Source: Stenotrophomonas nitritireducens
GTDB taxonomy: Bacteria; Pseudomonadota; Gammaproteobacteria; Xanthomonadales; Xanthomonadaceae
Length of the DNA stretch: 61,589 nucleotides
Assembly (NCBI RefSeq): GCF_001431425.1
Contig: NZ_LDJG01000021.1
Span: 1 to 61,589 of the forward strand
Direction: 5' to 3'
Under the pieces are notes generated by a model. It did no database searches. It was not told where the DNA came from and saw nothing but the letters and a program-made list of their open reading frames with translations. How positions within the stretch are numbered: position 1 is the first letter of the stretch; every line of letters starts with the position of its first letter. The translations under genes were made by a program, and so were the position numbers. This document shows positions 8,759 to 17,124 of the stretch, in pieces.

Positions 8759-9586
8759 ATGATGCCCACCGCACCCGCCGCCGTCGCGGCCCCCCTGATC
8801 GAGCTGGACCATGCCTGCGTCATCCGCGGCCAGGTCCGGGTCCTGCACGAACTCGACCTGCGCATCGAACAGGGCCAGCACACCGCCATCCTCGGCCCCA
8901 ACGGCTGCGGCAAGTCCTCCTTCATCAAGCTGATCACGCGCGAGCTGTACCCGCTGGCGCGCGCCGACGGGCACGTGCCGGTCAAGGTGCTGGGCCAGAC
9001 CCGCTGGCAGGTGGACCGGCTGCGCTCGCAGCTGGGCATCGTCACCGGCGACCTGTCCAGCAACCTGTCCGACATGCCCGGGCTGGGGGTGGAGGACGCG
9101 GTGATCTCCGGCTTCTTCGCCAGCTACGTGGTGCCGGCGCACCGCGACGTCACCGACGCCATGCGCGACCGCGCGCGCCACGCGCTGGAACTGGCCCGCG
9201 CCTCGTCGCTGCTGGGCCGCAGCTACGCCGAGCTGTCCGCCGGCGAGACCCGCCGCGTGCTGATCGCCCGCGCGCTGGTGAACCAGCCGCGCGCGCTGCT
9301 GCTGGACGAGCCCTCCACCGGGCTGGACCTGGTCTCGCGCCAGCACCTGGTCGACACCATGCGCCACCTCGCCGGGCAGGGCATCACCCTGGTGCTGGTC
9401 ACCCACCACATCGAGGAAGTGATTCCGGAAATCCAGCGGGTGGTGCTGATGAAGGGCGGGCGCATCTTCGCCGACGGCCGGCGCGGCGAACTGCTGCGCG
9501 CCGGCCCGTTGTCGGAGGTGTTCGGCGGCCCGATCGACGTGCAGGAAGAAGACGGCCGGCTGACCGCCTGGGCCCGCGCCGTATAG
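8759..9586 (+). CDS. Orphan ABC transporter ATP-binding protein (ModF/YlmA-like)
   Basis: This is a single 275-residue nucleotide-binding domain. Walker A is GPNGCGKS at 46-53, the signature is LSAGE at 159-163 (not the usual LSGGQ), Walker B is LLLDEP at 180-185 with the D-loop STGLD, and the switch histidine is in VTHH near 216. There is no membrane permease or binding-protein gene on either side, so it either partners with distant components or acts as a soluble ATPase. The modified signature is shared with the YlmA/ModF-like group. Two consecutive ATG codons begin the gene and either could be used. Confidence 0.88.
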   Translation: MMPTAPAAVAAPLIELDHACVIRGQVRVLHELDLRIEQGQHTAILGPNGCGKSSFIKLITRELYPLARADGHVPVKVLGQTRWQVDRLRSQLGIVTGDLSSNLSDMPGLGVEDAVISGFFASYVVPAHRDVTDAMRDRARHALELARASSLLGRSYAELSAGETRRVLIARALVNQPRALLLDEPSTGLDLVSRQHLVDTMRHLAGQGITLVLVTHHIEEVIPEIQRVVLMKGGRIFADGRRGELLRAGPLSEVFGGPIDVQEEDGRLTAWARAV

Positions 9587-9644
9587 GTGGGCGGCGGCAT
9601 CGGTGCGATGATGCCGGCCCGTTCCACCGATCCATGCCGCCGCG

Positions 9645-10487
9645 ATGTCCCGTTCCCCGTTTCCGCTGCGCCTGGGCGCGGCCTTCGTCCTGGCCGCCGC
9701 GCTCGGCGCCTGCGCCGGCACGCCCGCCACCGTTTCCGCCGGCCATGGCCAGGCCACCGCACCGGCGCCGACCGGCTACCTGCAGGGGGCCGCGATCCCC
9801 GACAGCCTGGCGCTGAGCCCGCCACCACCGGCGCCGGGTTCGGCCTGGGCCGCGCTGGACGACGCCGTCGCCCGCCAGGCCCTCGCGCTGCGCGACAGCG
9901 CGCGCTTCCGCCAGGCCCATACCGATGCCGACCTGCGCTTCCCCACCGGCGCCGGGCAGTTCAGCTGCGCACTCGGGGTTCCTGTCGATGCCGCACGCAC
10001 GCCGGCCCTGTACCGCCTGCTGCAGCGCAGCCTGATCGACGCCAGCGCGGCGACCCGCGCGGCCAAGAATCACTACAAGCGGCCGCGCCCGTTCATGGTC
10101 AATGGCGAGCCGACCTGCACGCCCGACGACGAGCCGCACCTGCGCGGCAGCGGCTCCTATCCGTCCGGCCACACCGCGATCGGCTGGGCCTGGGCGCTGA
10201 TCCTGTCGGAAATCGCCCCGGAGCGCGCCACCGCCCTGCTCGAGCGCGGCCGCAACTACGGCCACAGCCGGCTGGTGTGCAACGTGCACTGGTACAGCGA
10301 CGTGCAGCAGGGCCAGGCGATGGGCGCGGCCGTGGTCGCGCGTCTGCACGACAACGCCGAGTTCCGCGCCGACCTCGCCGCGGCGCGGCGCGAGATCGCC
10401 GCCACGCCCGCACAGGCGTTGCCGATGCCGCGCGACTGCGCCGCCGAAGACGCGGTGCTGGCAACCGATCTGCCAGAAGCGCGTTGA
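9645..10487 (+). CDS. Class A non-specific acid phosphatase, predicted lipoprotein
   Basis: This 280-residue PAP2-superfamily phosphatase carries all three signature motifs: K141-x6-R148P149 (KNHYKRPRP), PSGH at 173-176, and S208R209-x5-H215-x3-D219. These define the PhoC/PhoN acid phosphatases that hydrolyse phosphomonoesters in the periplasm through a phosphohistidine. The N-terminus is a lipoprotein signal with lipobox ALGAC and the modified Cys at 23, so the enzyme is probably membrane-anchored. Typical class A enzymes are soluble and about 250 residues. It begins 58 bp after the ABC gene on the same strand. A short perfect hairpin follows it. Confidence 0.93.
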   Translation: MSRSPFPLRLGAAFVLAAALGACAGTPATVSAGHGQATAPAPTGYLQGAAIPDSLALSPPPPAPGSAWAALDDAVARQALALRDSARFRQAHTDADLRFPTGAGQFSCALGVPVDAARTPALYRLLQRSLIDASAATRAAKNHYKRPRPFMVNGEPTCTPDDEPHLRGSGSYPSGHTAIGWAWALILSEIAPERATALLERGRNYGHSRLVCNVHWYSDVQQGQAMGAAVVARLHDNAEFRADLAAARREIAATPAQALPMPRDCAAEDAVLATDLPEAR

Positions 10488-10496
10488 GCCGCTTTT

Positions 10497-10524
10497 CGCA
10501 GGAGCGGCTTCCGTCGCTCCTGCG
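10497..10524. repeat. Short palindrome related to repeat family B
   Basis: CGCAGGAGCG and CGCTCCTGCG form a perfect 10-bp stem around an 8-base loop directly after the acid phosphatase gene. The core AGGAGCGGCTTC matches the arms of the longer repeats at 17046 and 61179. It may act as a 3' stabiliser or weak terminator; no T-run follows. Confidence 0.6.
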
Positions 10525-10616
10525 GGTCCGGTGGCCAGCGGTTTCAGGCGTTACCTCGCAGGGTGGCTCCCCTCATTGCGGCTAGAGTGGGGCGTTCGTC
10601 CACGCCAGGGCCTCCC

Positions 10617-11726
10617 ATGTCCACACCCCACCGCCGCCTGCGCGTCCTGCTGGCGGCCGCGCTGCTCGCATTCGCCGCCGCCACGCAGGCGCAGTCCTTC
10701 CGCCTGATCGGCTACGTGACCGACGGCCCGGCGCCCCTGCGCCTGCCAGCCGCGCAGCTGGACGTGGTCAATTTCGCCTTCGCCCGGGTCGCGCCGGACG
10801 GCAGCGTGTACCTGCCCGACACGGTCGATCCGGCGCAGGTGCATGCGCTCGTCGCCCACCGCACCGTCAACCCCGCGCTGAAGATCGTGCTGTCCATCGG
10901 CGGCTGGGGCGCCGGCAACTTTTCCGAGGCGGCCGCCACCGCGGCGGCGCGCGCGCGTTTCATCGACAGCGGCGTCGCCCTGCTGCACCGCTTCGACCTC
11001 GACGGCCTGGACATCGACTGGGAATACCCGACCCTGGGCGATGCCGACATCAGCCACAGCCCGGACGACCGCCGCAATTTCACCCTGCTGCTGGAAGCGC
11101 TGCGCGCGCGCCTGGACCGCGAAGGCGGCAAGCGCCCTTACCTGCTGACCATCGCTGCGGCCGAAGGCCGTTTCGCCGAAGGCCTGGAACTGCCGCGCAT
11201 CGCCCGGTCGCTGGACTGGATCAACCTGATGACCTACGACTTCCATGGCAGCCTGACCCCGACCACCGGCCACCACAGCGGGCTGGCGCGTTCGGCGCTG
11301 GCCCCGGCGGACGGACGCACCACCGAAGGCGCGGTGCGCTACTTCCTCGATGCCGGCGTGCCGGCGGACAAGATCAATGTCGGCGTGCCCTTCTATGGCC
11401 GCAGCTTCGGCGACGTCGAACCCGTCGACCATGGCCTTTACCGGAAGTTCGCCAGCGATGGCGGCTTCATCACCTGGAGCGAGATCGTGCATACCCGCCT
11501 CGGCGCGCCGGGCTGGGAACGCCACTGGGACGCGCAGGCGCAGGTACCCTGGCTGTGGAATCCCGCCACCCGCCAGCTGATCACCTACGACGACCCGCAG
11601 TCGCTGGCGATCAAGGCCGCATACGTCAGGCGCAACAAACTCGGCGGCATCATGTACTGGGAACACCGGCTGGACGATGGCCAGCTGCTGGACACGCTGC
11701 ACAAGGCACTGCACGAAGCCCGCTGA
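10617..11726 (+). CDS. Secreted glycoside hydrolase family 18 (chitinase-like)
   Basis: This 369-residue protein has a Sec signal (Arg-rich start, Leu/Ala core, TQAQ cleavage region near 22-26) followed by a GH18 barrel. The SxGG strand is VLSIGGWG near 91-98. The catalytic DxxDxDxE motif is D129-G-L-D132-I-D134-W-E136, with Glu136 as the acid. The later MTYDFHG segment supplies the conserved Tyr/Asp. These enzymes cleave chitin or other beta-1,4-GlcNAc polymers. No chitin-binding module is attached. The start at 10617 gives the signal peptide, while an upstream in-frame ATG gives none. It is probably a single-gene transcript. Confidence 0.92.
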   Translation: MSTPHRRLRVLLAAALLAFAAATQAQSFRLIGYVTDGPAPLRLPAAQLDVVNFAFARVAPDGSVYLPDTVDPAQVHALVAHRTVNPALKIVLSIGGWGAGNFSEAAATAAARARFIDSGVALLHRFDLDGLDIDWEYPTLGDADISHSPDDRRNFTLLLEALRARLDREGGKRPYLLTIAAAEGRFAEGLELPRIARSLDWINLMTYDFHGSLTPTTGHHSGLARSALAPADGRTTEGAVRYFLDAGVPADKINVGVPFYGRSFGDVEPVDHGLYRKFASDGGFITWSEIVHTRLGAPGWERHWDAQAQVPWLWNPATRQLITYDDPQSLAIKAAYVRRNKLGGIMYWEHRLDDGQLLDTLHKALHEAR

Positions 11727-11791
11727 CCCGCGCGGCGCGGCAACCGCCGCGGCATAGACTGGGCGACCGCCATTACCCGCCAGGTCCGCCC

Positions 11792-12805
11792 ATGAGCCAG
11801 TGGTATTTCCACACCCCCGGACAGCCCGACCGCACCGGTCCGCTCGACCACGAGACCGCCCGCCGCCACGTGCAGTTGCACCGCGATGCCCTGGCCTGGC
11901 GCGAGGGCATGCAGGGCTGGCAACCGGCCGCGGCGCTGCCCGAGTTCGGTGGCCAGGCAGCGCCGCCACCGATGCCACCACCGGTGGGCGGGCGCCGCAA
12001 CCGCGCCGACGACATCGACTTCCGCATCGTCGGCCATGAGATGCAGTTCGTGGAGATCGAGCTGGACCCGGGCGAGAGCGCCATCGCCGAGGCCGGTGCG
12101 CTCATGTTCAAGGACGCCGCGGTACGGATGGAGACCGTGTTCGGCGACGGCCGCCACCAAGGCCAGGGCGCCGGGCTCATGGACAAGCTGATGGCGGCCG
12201 GCAAGCGCGTGATCACCGGCGAGAGCCTGTTCGCCACGCTCTACACGCATACCGGCCAGGACAAGGCCAGGGTCGCCTTCGCCGCGCCCTACCCCGGCAC
12301 CGTGCTGCCGATGAAGCTCGACGAGCACGGAGGCAAGCTGATCTGCCAGAAAGACAGCTTCCTGGCCGGCGCGCGCGGCGCGCAGATCGGCGTGCACTTC
12401 CAGCGCAAGGTGATGACCGGCCTGTTCGGCGGCGAGGGTTTCATCATGCAGAAACTCGAGGGCGACGGCTGGGTGTTCGTGCATGCCGGCGGCTGCGTGG
12501 TCGAACGCGAGCTGGCTGCCGGCGAACGCATCGACGTGGACACCGGCTGCGTGGTCGCCTACCACGCCGGCGTGGACATGGACGTGCGCCGCGTGGCTGG
12601 GCTCAAGAGCATGTTCTTCGGCGGCGAGGGCGTGTTCCTGGCCACCCTCACCGGGCCCGGCAAGGTGTGGCTGCAGTCGCTGCCGTTCTCGCGCCTGGCC
12701 GGGCGCATGTACGCGGCCGCGCCGCAGGGCGGCGGCCAGAGCCGCGGCGAAGGCTCGGTGCTGGGCGGGCTGGGGCGCATCCTGGACGGGGACAACCGGT
12801 TCTGA
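11792..12805 (+). CDS. GYF_2 domain plus AIM24/TIGR00266 family protein
   Basis: This 337-residue fusion begins with a GYF_2-type module at residues 1-50: SQWYFHTPG, then an LDH...AWREGMQGWQPA stretch. A Pro-rich linker near 53-65 follows. The AIM24/TIGR00266 beta-rich domain runs from about 75 to 315, recognisable by VEIELDPGESAIAEAGALMF and the Gly-rich strands LFGGEGFIMQKLEGDG and KSMFFGGEG. AIM24-like proteins are tryptophan-RNA-binding-attenuator-like barrels of unknown bacterial function. No signal peptide is seen, so it is probably cytoplasmic. The start at 11792 is chosen because the GYF module begins there. Confidence 0.85.
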   Translation: MSQWYFHTPGQPDRTGPLDHETARRHVQLHRDALAWREGMQGWQPAAALPEFGGQAAPPPMPPPVGGRRNRADDIDFRIVGHEMQFVEIELDPGESAIAEAGALMFKDAAVRMETVFGDGRHQGQGAGLMDKLMAAGKRVITGESLFATLYTHTGQDKARVAFAAPYPGTVLPMKLDEHGGKLICQKDSFLAGARGAQIGVHFQRKVMTGLFGGEGFIMQKLEGDGWVFVHAGGCVVERELAAGERIDVDTGCVVAYHAGVDMDVRRVAGLKSMFFGGEGVFLATLTGPGKVWLQSLPFSRLAGRMYAAAPQGGGQSRGEGSVLGGLGRILDGDNRF

Positions 12806-12880
12806 CCCGTGCCTGACCGTTGGCCCGCCGTTTGGCCGCTTGCCGCTATGCTTGCGCCCTTTCCCGCATACCCATTCATC

Positions 12881-13918
12881 ATGAAGCCGCGCAACGCCCG
12901 CCTGCTGCTGTCCCTTTCGCTGTTTGGCCTGCTGGCTGCCTGCGGCGGCGAGAACACGCGGCCGTCCGCGCCGGCGCAGGCGGCGGTGCCCGGCACGCCG
13001 GCCAAGCCGGTGAAGATCGGCGTGGCCCTGGGCGGCGGCGCGGCCAAGGGCTTCGCCCATATCGGCGTGATCAAGATGCTGGAGGCCAACGGCTTCGAGC
13101 CGGTGGTGGTGTCCGGCACCAGTGCCGGCAGCGTGGTCGGCGCGCTGTACGCCAGCGGCATGAATGCCTTCGACATGCAGCAGAAGGCGGTGTCGCTGGA
13201 CCAGGCCAGCATCCGCGACGTGCGCCTGTTCTCCGGTGGCCTGATCCAGGGCCAGAAGCTGCAGGACTACGTCAACGCGCAGGTCGGCAACAAGCCGGCC
13301 GAGCAGCTGAAGAAGCCGTTCGCGGCGGTGGCCACCCAGCTGGAGACCGGCGAGCGCGCGGTGTTCGTGCGCGGCAATGTCGGCCAGGCGGTGCGCGCGT
13401 CCAGCTCGGTGCCGGGCGTGTTCGAACCGGTCGCCATCGGCGGCAAGACCTTCGTCGACGGCGGCGTGGTCAGCCCGGTGCCGGTGGACGCCGCGCGCCA
13501 GCTCGGCGCCGAGTTCGTCATCGCCGTGGACATTTCCAGCAAGGCCAGCGGGCAGCGCCCGGGCAGCCTGCTGGGTACGGTGAACCAGTCCATCGCGATC
13601 ATGGGCCAGCGCCTGGGCGAACAGGAACTGGCGCGCGCCGACGTGGTGATCCGCCCGCAGGTGCTGGACATCGGCGCGGCCGACTTCGAGCAGCGCGGTC
13701 GCGCCATCCTCGAAGGCGAGAAGGCGGCGATGGCGGCCATGCCGCAGATCCGCGCCGGCATCGCCCGCCTGCAGCAGGCGCATACAACCAGCGCGCGCAA
13801 CGCCGACGCGCGCGCCAGCGCGGCGGCGGCCGAGGCCTACCAGCGCTGCCTGGATGGCCGCTCGCGGCTGGACAAGCTGCGCGGCAAGAACGGGGACTGC
13901 ATCGCGCCGGCGCACTGA
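12881..13918 (+). CDS. Patatin-like phospholipase, predicted lipoprotein (RssA-like)
   Basis: This 345-residue protein has lipobox LLAAC with the modified Cys at 21, then a patatin domain. The oxyanion loop is GGGAAKG at 51-57, the nucleophile elbow GTSAG at 79-83 (Ser81), and the catalytic Asp is in DGG at 193-195. This Ser-Asp dyad hydrolyses acyl esters of phospholipids or lysophospholipids. Lipid anchoring suggests action at the envelope. The C-terminal 60 residues are Ala-rich and probably helical. The start at MKPRNARLLL is the only one giving the lipoprotein signal. Repeats follow downstream. Confidence 0.92.
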   Translation: MKPRNARLLLSLSLFGLLAACGGENTRPSAPAQAAVPGTPAKPVKIGVALGGGAAKGFAHIGVIKMLEANGFEPVVVSGTSAGSVVGALYASGMNAFDMQQKAVSLDQASIRDVRLFSGGLIQGQKLQDYVNAQVGNKPAEQLKKPFAAVATQLETGERAVFVRGNVGQAVRASSSVPGVFEPVAIGGKTFVDGGVVSPVPVDAARQLGAEFVIAVDISSKASGQRPGSLLGTVNQSIAIMGQRLGEQELARADVVIRPQVLDIGAADFEQRGRAILEGEKAAMAAMPQIRAGIARLQQAHTTSARNADARASAAAAEAYQRCLDGRSRLDKLRGKNGDCIAPAH

Positions 13919-13989
13919 AGCGGCGGCCGGCGTTTCAATCAACCAGAGCGTTGCGTCCCTGCAGGGCGCCAAGGAAAACACAGCGCCTT

Positions 13990-14136
13990 GTAGCGCCGGG
14001 CAGGGCCCGGCGGGGCTTGCTTGGGAATGCCCCAGCGGGGCGTTGCCCCGCTCTACAAAAGGCGGAGCGCGGTGGCTTCTAGCGCTGGGCGGGGCTTGCT
14101 CGGAAATGCCCCCAGCGGGGCGTTGCCCCGCTCTAC
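13990..14136. repeat. REP-like palindromic repeats, family A, inverted orientation (two units)
   Basis: Two units, about 13990-14056 and 14080-14136, each run TAGCGCC/TAGCGCTGGGC...GGGGCTTGCT, then GGAAATGCC or GGGAATGCC, then CCCAGCGGGGC-GTT-GCCCCGCTCTAC. They are the reverse complement of the units at 1-176. They fill most of the 250-bp gap between the convergent patatin and porin genes and could form bidirectional 3'-end structures. Confidence 0.75.
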
Positions 14137-14168
14137 AGAGCCTTTGCGGTATTTGCGGGTCGTGCGGG

Positions 14169-15398
14169 CTACAACCGGGTGTACTGCACCTGCACCCAGA
14201 ATTTGTCGGCGTCGCGCGTGCGCAGCGCGTCGCTGCTACGGTAGCGCGCGGTCTTGAGCAGCACGCTCAGGCCTTTGAGCTGCGGAATGGCGCGCTCCCA
14301 CGACAGGTCGAACTCGCGGCCATAGCGGTAACCGCCGCGGTCGCTGCGGAAGTCGTGGTACCAGGCCTGCGCCTTGCCGCCGGCCAGTGGCAGCGCCACA
14401 CCGGCATAGGCGTCGCGCAGGCCGTCGGCCGGGGTGGTCAGGAACTGGTCGGCCCAGCCCTGGAACGCGTGCTTGGTCGCCAGCGGCGTCTGGAAGGCGC
14501 GGTTGCCGGGGCCGCCATGGCCGGCGCCGAGCACTTCATAGCCGAGCGTGCTCTTCACGTTCCCGGCGGCATGGCTGGCTTCGCCCAGCCAGTAGCGGCT
14601 GTCCAGCGACCAGGGATTGTCCCGGCCATCGACCTGCCGCGCATGTTCCAGCACGTAGCCGACGGCGCCGTGGCTGCCCTGCAGGCGCAGGCCGGTGGTG
14701 TCGCTCGACAGCGTGCCGCGTGGCGCGCCCGCCGCCACCGCCACGTTCTCCAGGTCCAGCCGGTAGTGATAGCCGGTGAGCGCCAGCGCCGCACTCGGCG
14801 CGAACCGCGCCTGCAGCAGGTGGCTGTCGCCGTGGATGTTGGCCGGCGCGGTGAGGCTGGGCGCGGCCGGTTCGTCCGGACCGAACACGGTGTTGATGTT
14901 GCCCACGTAGGCGTAGGTCAGTTTCCAGCGCGCATCCGGCGCCCATTCGGCCATCGCGCCGTCGTAGGTCTGCTCGTTCTGGCGCCAGCCCACGCCGCCG
15001 ACGAAGCGCTGGTTGCCCAGGTTGATGCGCTGCCGGCCGAACTGCACATTGCCGCGCGCGCCGTCATAGCGCAGCAGCGCCTGGTTGAGTTCGGCGTAAT
15101 CCGGGTCGGCCACCGTCGGGTACTGGGTGCGGCCGTTGCGGGTGTCGTTGAAGCGCTCGCCGCCCAGGTGCGCCACGCCGTCGACTTCGCCCAATGCCGA
15201 CCAGCCGTGCCAGCGCGCGGTGCGGTAGCCCAGCCGCAGGCGTGCGGTGTGGGCATCGGCGTCGCGGGCGAAACCGTCCTGCGCGACATGCTCGTAGCGG
15301 TAGCGCAGGTCCAGCAGCGGCGCGCCGCCGGCATCGGCCGCCAGCGCCGGCGCGGCGGCCAGCAGCAGGGGCAAGGCGTGGAAGAGGCGGATCGACAT
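14169..15398 (-). CDS. Outer-membrane beta-barrel porin, alginate-export/AlgE-like domain
   Basis: This 409-residue protein has a clear Sec signal (LFHALPLLLAAAPALAAD, cleaved near residue 20) followed by alternating aromatic/Gly strands and a terminal aromatic-rich strand, FWVQVQYTRL, as expected for outer-membrane insertion. Segments such as RYRYEHV, NQALLRYDG and NVQFGRQRINLGNQRFVGG match the alginate-export family (PF13372). Many xanthomonad members of that family are not linked to alginate synthesis, and no alg genes are near. The cargo is unknown. The gene is alone on this strand and convergent with the patatin gene across repeats. Confidence 0.82.
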   Translation of the reverse strand: MSIRLFHALPLLLAAAPALAADAGGAPLLDLRYRYEHVAQDGFARDADAHTARLRLGYRTARWHGWSALGEVDGVAHLGGERFNDTRNGRTQYPTVADPDYAELNQALLRYDGARGNVQFGRQRINLGNQRFVGGVGWRQNEQTYDGAMAEWAPDARWKLTYAYVGNINTVFGPDEPAAPSLTAPANIHGDSHLLQARFAPSAALALTGYHYRLDLENVAVAAGAPRGTLSSDTTGLRLQGSHGAVGYVLEHARQVDGRDNPWSLDSRYWLGEASHAAGNVKSTLGYEVLGAGHGGPGNRAFQTPLATKHAFQGWADQFLTTPADGLRDAYAGVALPLAGGKAQAWYHDFRSDRGGYRYGREFDLSWERAIPQLKGLSVLLKTARYRSSDALRTRDADKFWVQVQYTRL

Positions 15399-15530
15399 GG
15401 CGGGCTCTCGTGTGGGGTGGCGCCATCCTCCGCGCCCGCTCCCACGGCCACCATGACGCGGATCAAGCCGGCGTCGATCGCATCCTGATCCAATGTGCGG
15501 CTGCCCCGCGCGCTTCCGCGCCGGCCTGCA

Positions 15531-16016
15531 TCAGCCGCGGCCAAGCTGCGACAGCGGCAGCGCGCGGAACTCCTTGACCGTGCGCAGCACGAAGCTGGAA
15601 TTGACGTCGGCCACGCCGGTGGCATCGAGCAGCTTGTCGAGCAGGAACGCGGAGAAGTGGTCCAGGTCGCGCACGTAGATGTGCAGCAGGTAGTCCATGT
15701 CGCCGGTGAGCGCGTGGCAGGCCACCACCTCGTCCCACAGCTGCACCGCCTCGACGAAGTGGCCGATCGCCGCCTGCCCGTGCTTGGACAGCTGCACGCG
15801 CACGAAGGCCTGCAGGCCCAGGCCGATGGCGCGCGGTTCCAGGCGCGCGCCGTAGCCGGCGATCACGCCTTCGGCTTCCAGCCGCTGCACGCGGCGCAGG
15901 CAGGCCGAAGGCGACAGGTTCACCCGCGTGGCCAGTTCGGCGTTGGTGGCGCGGCCATGCTGCTGGATTTCCGCCAGCAGGCGCAGATCGGTGCGATCGA
16001 GGGAGACGGCATTCAT
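15531..16016 (-). CDS. Lrp/AsnC family transcriptional regulator
   Basis: This 161-residue protein has an N-terminal winged helix-turn-helix (LDRTDLRLLAEIQ...NLSPSACLRRVQRLEAEG, residues about 6-48) and a C-terminal RAM/AsnC ligand domain (VVACHALTGDMDYLLHI, about 100-116). Members sense amino acids and often regulate adjacent amino-acid genes. It is divergent from phhA, and two perfect palindromes lie between the starts, one ending 2 bases from its own start codon. I infer it controls phhA in response to an aromatic amino acid and represses itself. The start MNAVSLDRTD is chosen over an upstream Met because the latter would translate the palindrome. Confidence 0.92.
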   Translation of the reverse strand: MNAVSLDRTDLRLLAEIQQHGRATNAELATRVNLSPSACLRRVQRLEAEGVIAGYGARLEPRAIGLGLQAFVRVQLSKHGQAAIGHFVEAVQLWDEVVACHALTGDMDYLLHIYVRDLDHFSAFLLDKLLDATGVADVNSSFVLRTVKEFRALPLSQLGRG

Positions 16017-16017
16017 T

Positions 16018-16055
16018 TGTTGCTCCGCAACATAGAATCGACGCAACAATGTTGC
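16018..16055. promoter_or_regulatory. Pair of perfect TGTTGC/GCAACA palindromes (candidate Lrp operators)
   Basis: The first palindrome, TGTTGC-tcc-GCAACA, lies at 16018-16032. The second, GCAACA-a-TGTTGC, lies at 16043-16055. Their centres are 24 bp apart, about two helical turns, and they contain the same 6-bp arms in opposite nesting. They sit immediately upstream of the Lrp gene and about 90 bp upstream of phhA. A looser TGCGC-rich repeat follows near 16072-16085. Arrayed sites of this kind suit the octameric wrapping of Lrp/AsnC proteins. Confidence 0.7.
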
Positions 16056-16144
16056 GCCATGTCATGCATCCTGCGCAATTTCGCACACCTGTTGCGCGGC
16101 CGGCTTTCTACCATTCCGGTGATCGACTTTCCCGGAATACCGCC

Positions 16145-17035
16145 ATGGACACTTCCCCGCGCCGCGTAGAGCACCAACAGACCGACAAGGGATACGTGCC
16201 GGTCTATACCACTGCCGTGGTGGAGCAGCCGTGGGACGGCTACAGCGCCGACGACCATGCCACCTGGAGCACGCTGTACCGGCGCCAGCGCGAACTGCTG
16301 GTCGGCCGCGCCTGCCGCGAATTCCTCGATGCCCAGGACGAGATGGGCATGAGCGAGCACATGATCCCGCGCTTCGACCAGCTCAACGAAGTGCTGGGCG
16401 CGGCCACCGGCTGGACCCTGGTCGGCGTGGAAGGCCTGCTGCCGGAACTGGACTTCTTCGAGCACCTGGCCAACCGCCGCTTCCCGGTGACCTGGTGGAT
16501 CCGCCGCCCCGACCAGATCGACTACATCGCAGAACCCGATCTGTTCCATGACCTGTTCGGCCATGTGCCGCTGCTGATGAACCCGGTGTTCGCCGACTAC
16601 ATGGCCGCCTACGGCCGCGGCGGGGTCAAGGCGCACGCCATCGGCCCGGAGGCGCTGCAGAACCTGACCCGCCTGTACTGGTACACGGTGGAGTTCGGCC
16701 TGATCGACACCGCCGAGGGCCTGCGCATCTACGGCGCCGGCATCGTCTCGTCCAAGGGCGAATCGCTGTACTCGCTGGAATCGGGGGCGCCGAACCGGAT
16801 TGGCTTCGACCTGGAGCGGATCATGCGCACCCGCTACCGCATCGACACCTTCCAGAAGACCTATTTCGTCATCGACAGCTTCGAGCAGCTGATGGCGGCG
16901 ACCGAGCCGGACTTCACCCCGCTCTACGCGCGGCTGGCCGAGCAGGCGCATTTCCCGGCCGGCGACGTGCAGGACGGCGACCGGGTGTTCCAGCGCGGCA
17001 GCGGCGAAGGCTGGGCCGACGGCGGCGACGTCTGA
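16145..17035 (+). CDS. phhA: Phenylalanine 4-monooxygenase
   Basis: This 296-residue non-haem iron enzyme converts phenylalanine to tyrosine using tetrahydropterin and O2. The iron-binding facial triad is visible: H135 and H140 in LFHDLFGHVPLL, and E183 in YWYTVEFGL. The protein lacks the N-terminal regulatory ACT domain of animal enzymes, as is normal in bacteria. The start MDTSPRRVEH gives the usual length; an upstream in-frame Met would extend the protein through the operator region. A pterin dehydratase (phhB) is not adjacent. A long inverted repeat follows 10 bp after the stop. Confidence 0.96.
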   Translation: MDTSPRRVEHQQTDKGYVPVYTTAVVEQPWDGYSADDHATWSTLYRRQRELLVGRACREFLDAQDEMGMSEHMIPRFDQLNEVLGAATGWTLVGVEGLLPELDFFEHLANRRFPVTWWIRRPDQIDYIAEPDLFHDLFGHVPLLMNPVFADYMAAYGRGGVKAHAIGPEALQNLTRLYWYTVEFGLIDTAEGLRIYGAGIVSSKGESLYSLESGAPNRIGFDLERIMRTRYRIDTFQKTYFVIDSFEQLMAATEPDFTPLYARLAEQAHFPAGDVQDGDRVFQRGSGEGWADGGDV

Positions 17036-17045
17036 GCCCACGCCC

Positions 17046-17114
17046 GTAGGAGCGGCTTCAGCCGCGAGGGGGCTTTTGTCGGGAAAGCCCTTTCGCGGCT
17101 GAAGCCGCTCCTAC
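17046..17114. repeat. REP-like long inverted repeat, family B
   Basis: GTAGGAGCGGCTTCAGCC plus CGCGA is mirrored perfectly over 22 bp. An inner GGGCTTT/AAAGCCC pairing and a small loop complete the element. It fills the space between convergent phhA and the DUF2306-like gene, and could act as a bidirectional transcript end. The same arms recur at 61179-61263 and in short form at 10497. Confidence 0.85.
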
Positions 17115-17124
17115 CCCTAAAGCC

